Origin: GAS188 sp963794475
Lineage (GTDB): Bacteria > Pseudomonadota > Alphaproteobacteria > Rhizobiales > Beijerinckiaceae
Length of the DNA stretch: 64,000 nt
Direction of reading: 5' to 3'
NCBI GenBank assembly: GCA_963794475.1
Contig: CAWCDW010000004.1
Coordinates: 1-64,000 of the forward strand
Below, piece after piece: positions 61,397 through 64,000 of the stretch; the first letter of the stretch is position 1; each line of letters begins with the position of its first letter. The position numbers and the translations under genes were made by a program. The notes under the pieces are model-generated. The model had not been told where the DNA came from, searched no databases, and worked only from the letters and a program-made list of their open reading frames with translations.

Positions 61397-61981
61397 CTAC
61401 ATCTTGTGATCTGGCATCGTGTCGGCATCGGATGGTCCCTTGGCGGCAATGCCCGCCGCGGGAAGCTCGATCTCGATCTTGCCCGCCTTCTCGAAAACCA
61501 TCGTCACCCTCACCTTGTCGCCCACGTTCACGCCCTGCTTGAGATGCGAGAACATGAGATGATAGCCGCTCGGCTTGAGCTCGACCATGCCGCCGGGCTC
61601 GATTTCGAGCGGCTTATCGAGCGGGCGCATCTTCATGACCTCACCCGACGTGCTCATTTCGTGCACTTCGACGCTCGTTGCGATGTGGCTTTCGATGCTC
61701 AAAAGCCGGTCGGGCTCATTTCCCTTGTTCATGATCGTCATATAGCCGCTCGCCACGCTCGCGCCCTTGGGCGTCGCGCGCATCCAGGGCGCCACGATGT
61801 GAAGGTTTCCAATCGAGTATTCGACGCTTCCGGCCGGCGTCGTCGCGATCGGCAAGGTCTGAATTTGCGCCGGTGGGGTCGCCTCCGCGACCGATAAAGC
61901 GAAGCAGGGGAAAAGGGCGCCGCTCGCCGCCGCCACGGCCTTTGCGAGCGCTCCAACATTGCGCGGATATGACATTTTCAT
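61397..61981 (-). CDS. Copper chaperone PCu(A)C
   Basis: The 194-residue protein has a signal peptide (NVGALAKAVAAASGALFPCF) and a DUF461/PCu(A)C domain: IVAPWMRATPKGASVASGYM, SVEVHEMSTSGEVMKMRPLD and ELKPSGYHLMFSHLKQGV. The His and Met residues in VHEM, VMKM and YHLMFSHL are the copper(I) ligands of the H-x-M spaced motif. It takes copper to SCO and cytochrome oxidase in the periplasm. The C-terminal extension ends in MPDHKM, which could add a metal site. The start at 61981 has GAGGATGAG. Middle gene of a DUF2946-PCu(A)C-SCO unit. Confidence 0.94.
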   Translation of the reverse strand: MKMSYPRNVGALAKAVAAASGALFPCFALSVAEATPPAQIQTLPIATTPAGSVEYSIGNLHIVAPWMRATPKGASVASGYMTIMNKGNEPDRLLSIESHIATSVEVHEMSTSGEVMKMRPLDKPLEIEPGGMVELKPSGYHLMFSHLKQGVNVGDKVRVTMVFEKAGKIEIELPAAGIAAKGPSDADTMPDHKM

Positions 61982-62033
61982 CTCATCCTCGTCGAGTTTG
62001 CCCGCGTGCCGAAGCGAACGCGGGTGATGAAAC

Positions 62034-62447
62034 TCAAGTTGAAGCGAAGTGCGAGGAGAGACGAGGAGGTGCCCGCGCAAGTCTCGCGCCGCCCAGCGAG
62101 CGCGCTCGCAAATCGCGCAGGGATGTGACGATCAGGATCGGCGCTTGCGTTGGCGGCCAAGGAGCAGCTCCGAGGCTCGAGGCACCCTCGACCGCCGTGG
62201 CCGCAAGCGACCCGCAAAGCCCCGGGCATGGGCAATCGTGGCCCTGTCGATCGCCTGACGCGCGATTCTTGTCGGTCGGCGCGCCAGCATCCGCGCTACA
62301 TATGATCCCCTTTCCGCCTTCGCCAATCCGCAACGCCGTTCCCGAGGCAAAACCGCCGAGGATGGCCTGGAATATGAGCGAATAGATGGAAAGGACGGCA
62401 AAGGCCGTTCTCCATTCTCGCGATCGCTGAAACGAAACGGAGCGCAT
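62034..62447 (-). CDS. DUF2946 family protein of the copper operon
   Basis: The 137-residue product has one N-terminal hydrophobic segment (AFAVLSIYSLIFQAILGGFA) and a Cys/His-rich piece GHDCPCPGLCGSLAATAV, then a basic C-terminus (RARSLGGARLARAPPR). DUF2946 proteins are small envelope proteins often found next to copper-handling genes, and the PCu(A)C gene follows 52 bases downstream. The Cys/His cluster could bind a metal (inference). The ATG at 62447 is chosen; a GTG at 62477 would add ten residues. Divergent from hsp20. Confidence 0.75.
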   Translation of the reverse strand: MRSVSFQRSREWRTAFAVLSIYSLIFQAILGGFASGTALRIGEGGKGIICSADAGAPTDKNRASGDRQGHDCPCPGLCGSLAATAVEGASSLGAAPWPPTQAPILIVTSLRDLRARSLGGARLARAPPRLSSHFAST

Positions 62448-62572
62448 GAGGGGAAAAGACACCTCGCGCCGCGTCACGTCAATACGCGAGACGCCGCACC
62501 GGTATCCGCTTTCGCCGCGCGGGGATGGAACCGCCTCGCATGGTTATTCGTATTGGGTTCGTCCACCCGCAC

Positions 62573-62620
62573 CCTTTCGCGGTGAGAGGCTGGGCACCGC
62601 GAGGTGCACAGGCGAAAGGA
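62573..62620 (+). promoter_or_regulatory. Candidate RNA thermometer hiding the hsp20 ribosome site
   Basis: CCTTTCGC (62573-62580) is perfectly complementary to GCGAAAGG (62612-62619), which contains most of the AAGGA ribosome site of hsp20 (ATG at 62628). Between them lies a second hairpin GCACC-GCGA-GGTGC (62594-62607) with a GNRA tetraloop. Masking of the ribosome site would be released on heating. ROSE elements do this for small heat-shock genes in rhizobia; this one lacks an obvious ROSE consensus. Confidence 0.55.
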
Positions 62621-62627
62621 AGAGAAA

Positions 62628-63137
62628 ATGGCACTCAACGACTTGATTCCATGGCGGAACAATCACGGCCTTGGCCAGCGTTTGCAGGACCCGTTCAACA
62701 CCTTGCAACAGGAAATGAACCGTCTCTTCGACAGTTTCTGGGGCGCGGGCGAGTCCCGCCTTCCTCAGGGAGCTGGCATGGGCTTTCATTTTCCGAGCCT
62801 CGACGTTCGCGAGACCGATAAAGGCTATCGCGTGACGGCCGAGCTGCCGGGCTTGAGCGAAGATGATGTGGAGATCCATCTGCGTGACAATAGCCTCATC
62901 ATCAGCGGCGAGAAAAAAGCCGAGCATGAGGAGAAGGACGAAAACCGCTTCTACAGCGAACGCAGCTTCGGCCGCTTTCAGCGCGCAATCCCCTTCCCGG
63001 TCGAGATCGACCCCAATAAGGTCGAGGCGAAGTTCGAAAAGGGCGTATTGACGGTCGAGCTACCAAAAAATGCGAAAGCGCAAGAGAAGACGCGGCGGAT
63101 CGCGATCAATTCGGACAAGGCTCAGTCTCGACACTAA
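62628..63137 (+). CDS. Small heat-shock protein, Hsp20 family
   Basis: The 169-residue chaperone holds unfolding proteins in an ATP-independent way. The N-terminal arm (PFNTLQQEMNRLFDSFW) is followed by an alpha-crystallin domain: FPSLDVRETDKGYRVTAELP, GLSEDDVEIHLRDNSLIISG, EKKAEHEEKDENRFYSERSF, GRFQRAIPFPVEIDPNKVEA and FEKGVLTVELPKN. The group is class A-like with the A-x-x-x-G-V-L motif intact. The start at 62628 has GAAAGGAAG upstream, partly inside a predicted hairpin. Divergent from the copper operon. Confidence 0.95.
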   Translation: MALNDLIPWRNNHGLGQRLQDPFNTLQQEMNRLFDSFWGAGESRLPQGAGMGFHFPSLDVRETDKGYRVTAELPGLSEDDVEIHLRDNSLIISGEKKAEHEEKDENRFYSERSFGRFQRAIPFPVEIDPNKVEAKFEKGVLTVELPKNAKAQEKTRRIAINSDKAQSRH

Positions 63138-63311
63138 TGGCTGGAGTGCGTGCATCGCTTCGCCCGGGCTATTGAAACCGCTGCGGCAGAGAACCGCGCG
63201 GCCTCGCTCGGTCGCGTGAATGGATCGAGCGTGCCGGCGAAGGGGAAGAGGCGATGACCAAAAAGCCGCCGAGGCCGGCCGTCGATCCGGCGCGACCTTG
63301 GCGGTGGTTGT

Positions 63312-63803
63312 TCACGTCAAATCCGGTCCGCGCTTCGCCTTGATGAGCGCCGCGCCAAGCGCGTCGGCGAGATCGCGGCGCTGGGGCGGGGCCAGAAAAT
63401 CTCCGATGGGCACAATCTGTCGTCCGGAGACGACCTGCAAGCGCAACGCGCCGAAATCCGCATCCTCCTCGAGCGCAAGCCGCGACCAGAGCGGGTTGAA
63501 GCGCCATTCCGCCGTCTCGCCGCGGTGGGTGATCTTGCGCAACAGCAGTTCCACATAGGTCAGGCGAACGCGCTCCTCGGCGCGCGCGCGGCGGTAATTG
63601 ATCTTGAAGGCGATGAAGAGGGCGAGAATGTCGAGGCCGTAGAAGCCGGCGACGGGCCAGGCGCCGAAGATGATGAAGGGGATGCTCGAAACCACGGCAG
63701 AGACGCAGCAAAGCGTCATCACCAGGCGAAACCCTTCTCGCTCGAGCGAGCGATGAGGCTTGAGCGTGGCCTCGAAGACGGTATCGTCGGCACTCGTGGA
63801 CAT
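63312..63803 (-). CDS. DUF2244 family membrane protein
   Basis: The 163-residue protein has FEATLKPHRSLEREGFRLVM followed by two adjacent membrane spans (LVMTLCCVSAVVSSIPFIIF and GLDILALFIAFKINYRRARA), then a cytoplasmic part with LTYVELLLRKITHRGETAEW, NPLWSRLALEED and GRQIVPIGDFLAPPQRRDLA. These mark DUF2244, whose role is unknown, though it often lies by nth or by cytochrome oxidase genes. The start at 63803 begins at the family similarity; the frame upstream is Arg-rich. It is divergent from nth with a 50-base gap and convergent with hsp20. Confidence 0.9.
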   Translation of the reverse strand: MSTSADDTVFEATLKPHRSLEREGFRLVMTLCCVSAVVSSIPFIIFGAWPVAGFYGLDILALFIAFKINYRRARAEERVRLTYVELLLRKITHRGETAEWRFNPLWSRLALEEDADFGALRLQVVSGRQIVPIGDFLAPPQRRDLADALGAALIKAKRGPDLT

Positions 63804-63853
63804 CTGCGATTGCGCCTTGCGTCTTGCGCCTGAGCCCCTGTTATATCGCGTCC

Positions 63854-64000
63854 ATGCGCGCACGAACAATCAAGCGACCCACAGGCGAAGCTCACAAAGC
63901 CGCGACGGGCAAATCCCGCCGGAAACGCCGAGCCAAGCTCACGCCGACAGAGATCGAGACGATCTTCGCGAGGTTCGCCGCGCTCAACCCCGAGCCCGAG
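63854..64000 (+). CDS. nth: Endonuclease III, 5' part (cut by window edge)
   Basis: The 49 codons present read MRARTIKRPTGEAHKAATGK, a Lys/Arg-rich extension, then LTPTEIETIFARFAALNPEP, which is the opening of alphaproteobacterial endonuclease III, the base-excision glycosylase/AP lyase for oxidised pyrimidines. The helix-hairpin-helix and iron-sulfur motifs lie outside the window. The neighbouring divergent DUF2244 gene is a usual companion, which supports the call. Confidence 0.8.
   Translation, partial: MRARTIKRPTGEAHKAATGKSRRKRRAKLTPTEIETIFARFAALNPEPE

Overview
The window looks like the chromosome of a GC-rich alphaproteobacterium, most likely of the Hyphomicrobiales (Rhizobiales), possibly near Beijerinckiaceae or Methylocystaceae. 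The evidence is gene content and order: a PopZ-family polar organiser next to TolC, an IalB-type invasion-associated protein, yajC-secD-secF followed by an Mth938-like gene, DUF2244 divergent from nth, alphaproteobacterial forms of Mfd and UvrA, and a GTTC-N7-GTTC LexA box at uvrA. The genus is inferred, not shown.

Left part (1-15.7 kb): a decayed polyphosphate kinase 2 gene running off the edge; an RND efflux adaptor/permease operon; a DUF2950 gene beside a DUF3300 gene whose product ends in a phage tail-fibre-type chaperone domain; a SulP anion transporter; tRNA-Pro(UGG); a frameshifted orphan TAXI-type solute-binding protein; a long single-pass Sel1/TPR protein; and a small ribbon-helix-helix-like protein. 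Middle accessory part (15.8-34.7 kb): a membrane GGDEF-EAL protein; a cupredoxin; a polytopic membrane protein whose predicted mature form starts with histidine; an unlisted 55-residue protein; a di-haem peroxidase; a surface block with an O-antigen ligase/polymerase-like protein, an AT-rich methyltransferase-like gene and a secreted phosphoesterase; a giant adhesin with two beta-helix modules around 13 nearly identical 276-282 bp Ig-like repeats; and a second, frameshifted cupredoxin.

Right part (34.7-64 kb) is mostly housekeeping and dense: uvrA with its SOS box, a VOC protein, the yajC-secD-secF export operon, two MFS transporters with overlapping ends, two HAD phosphatases, popZ, tolC, hspQ, an IalB protein, a family 5 solute-binding protein, mfd-sdhE divergent from recG, a copper-delivery operon (DUF2946, PCu(A)C, SCO) ending in guanine deaminase, hsp20, DUF2244 and the start of nth.

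Themes: nucleotide-excision and transcription-coupled repair with fork rescue (uvrA, mfd, recG, nth); copper handling at three loci; cell-surface construction (adhesin, polymerase, phosphoesterase, c-di-GMP enzyme); and envelope transport. The most notable signals are a candidate RNA thermometer masking the hsp20 ribosome binding site, a LexA box touching the uvrA start codon, the adhesin repeat array with out-of-frame unit lengths, and two independent frameshifts with the same GAA-T-TCG context.
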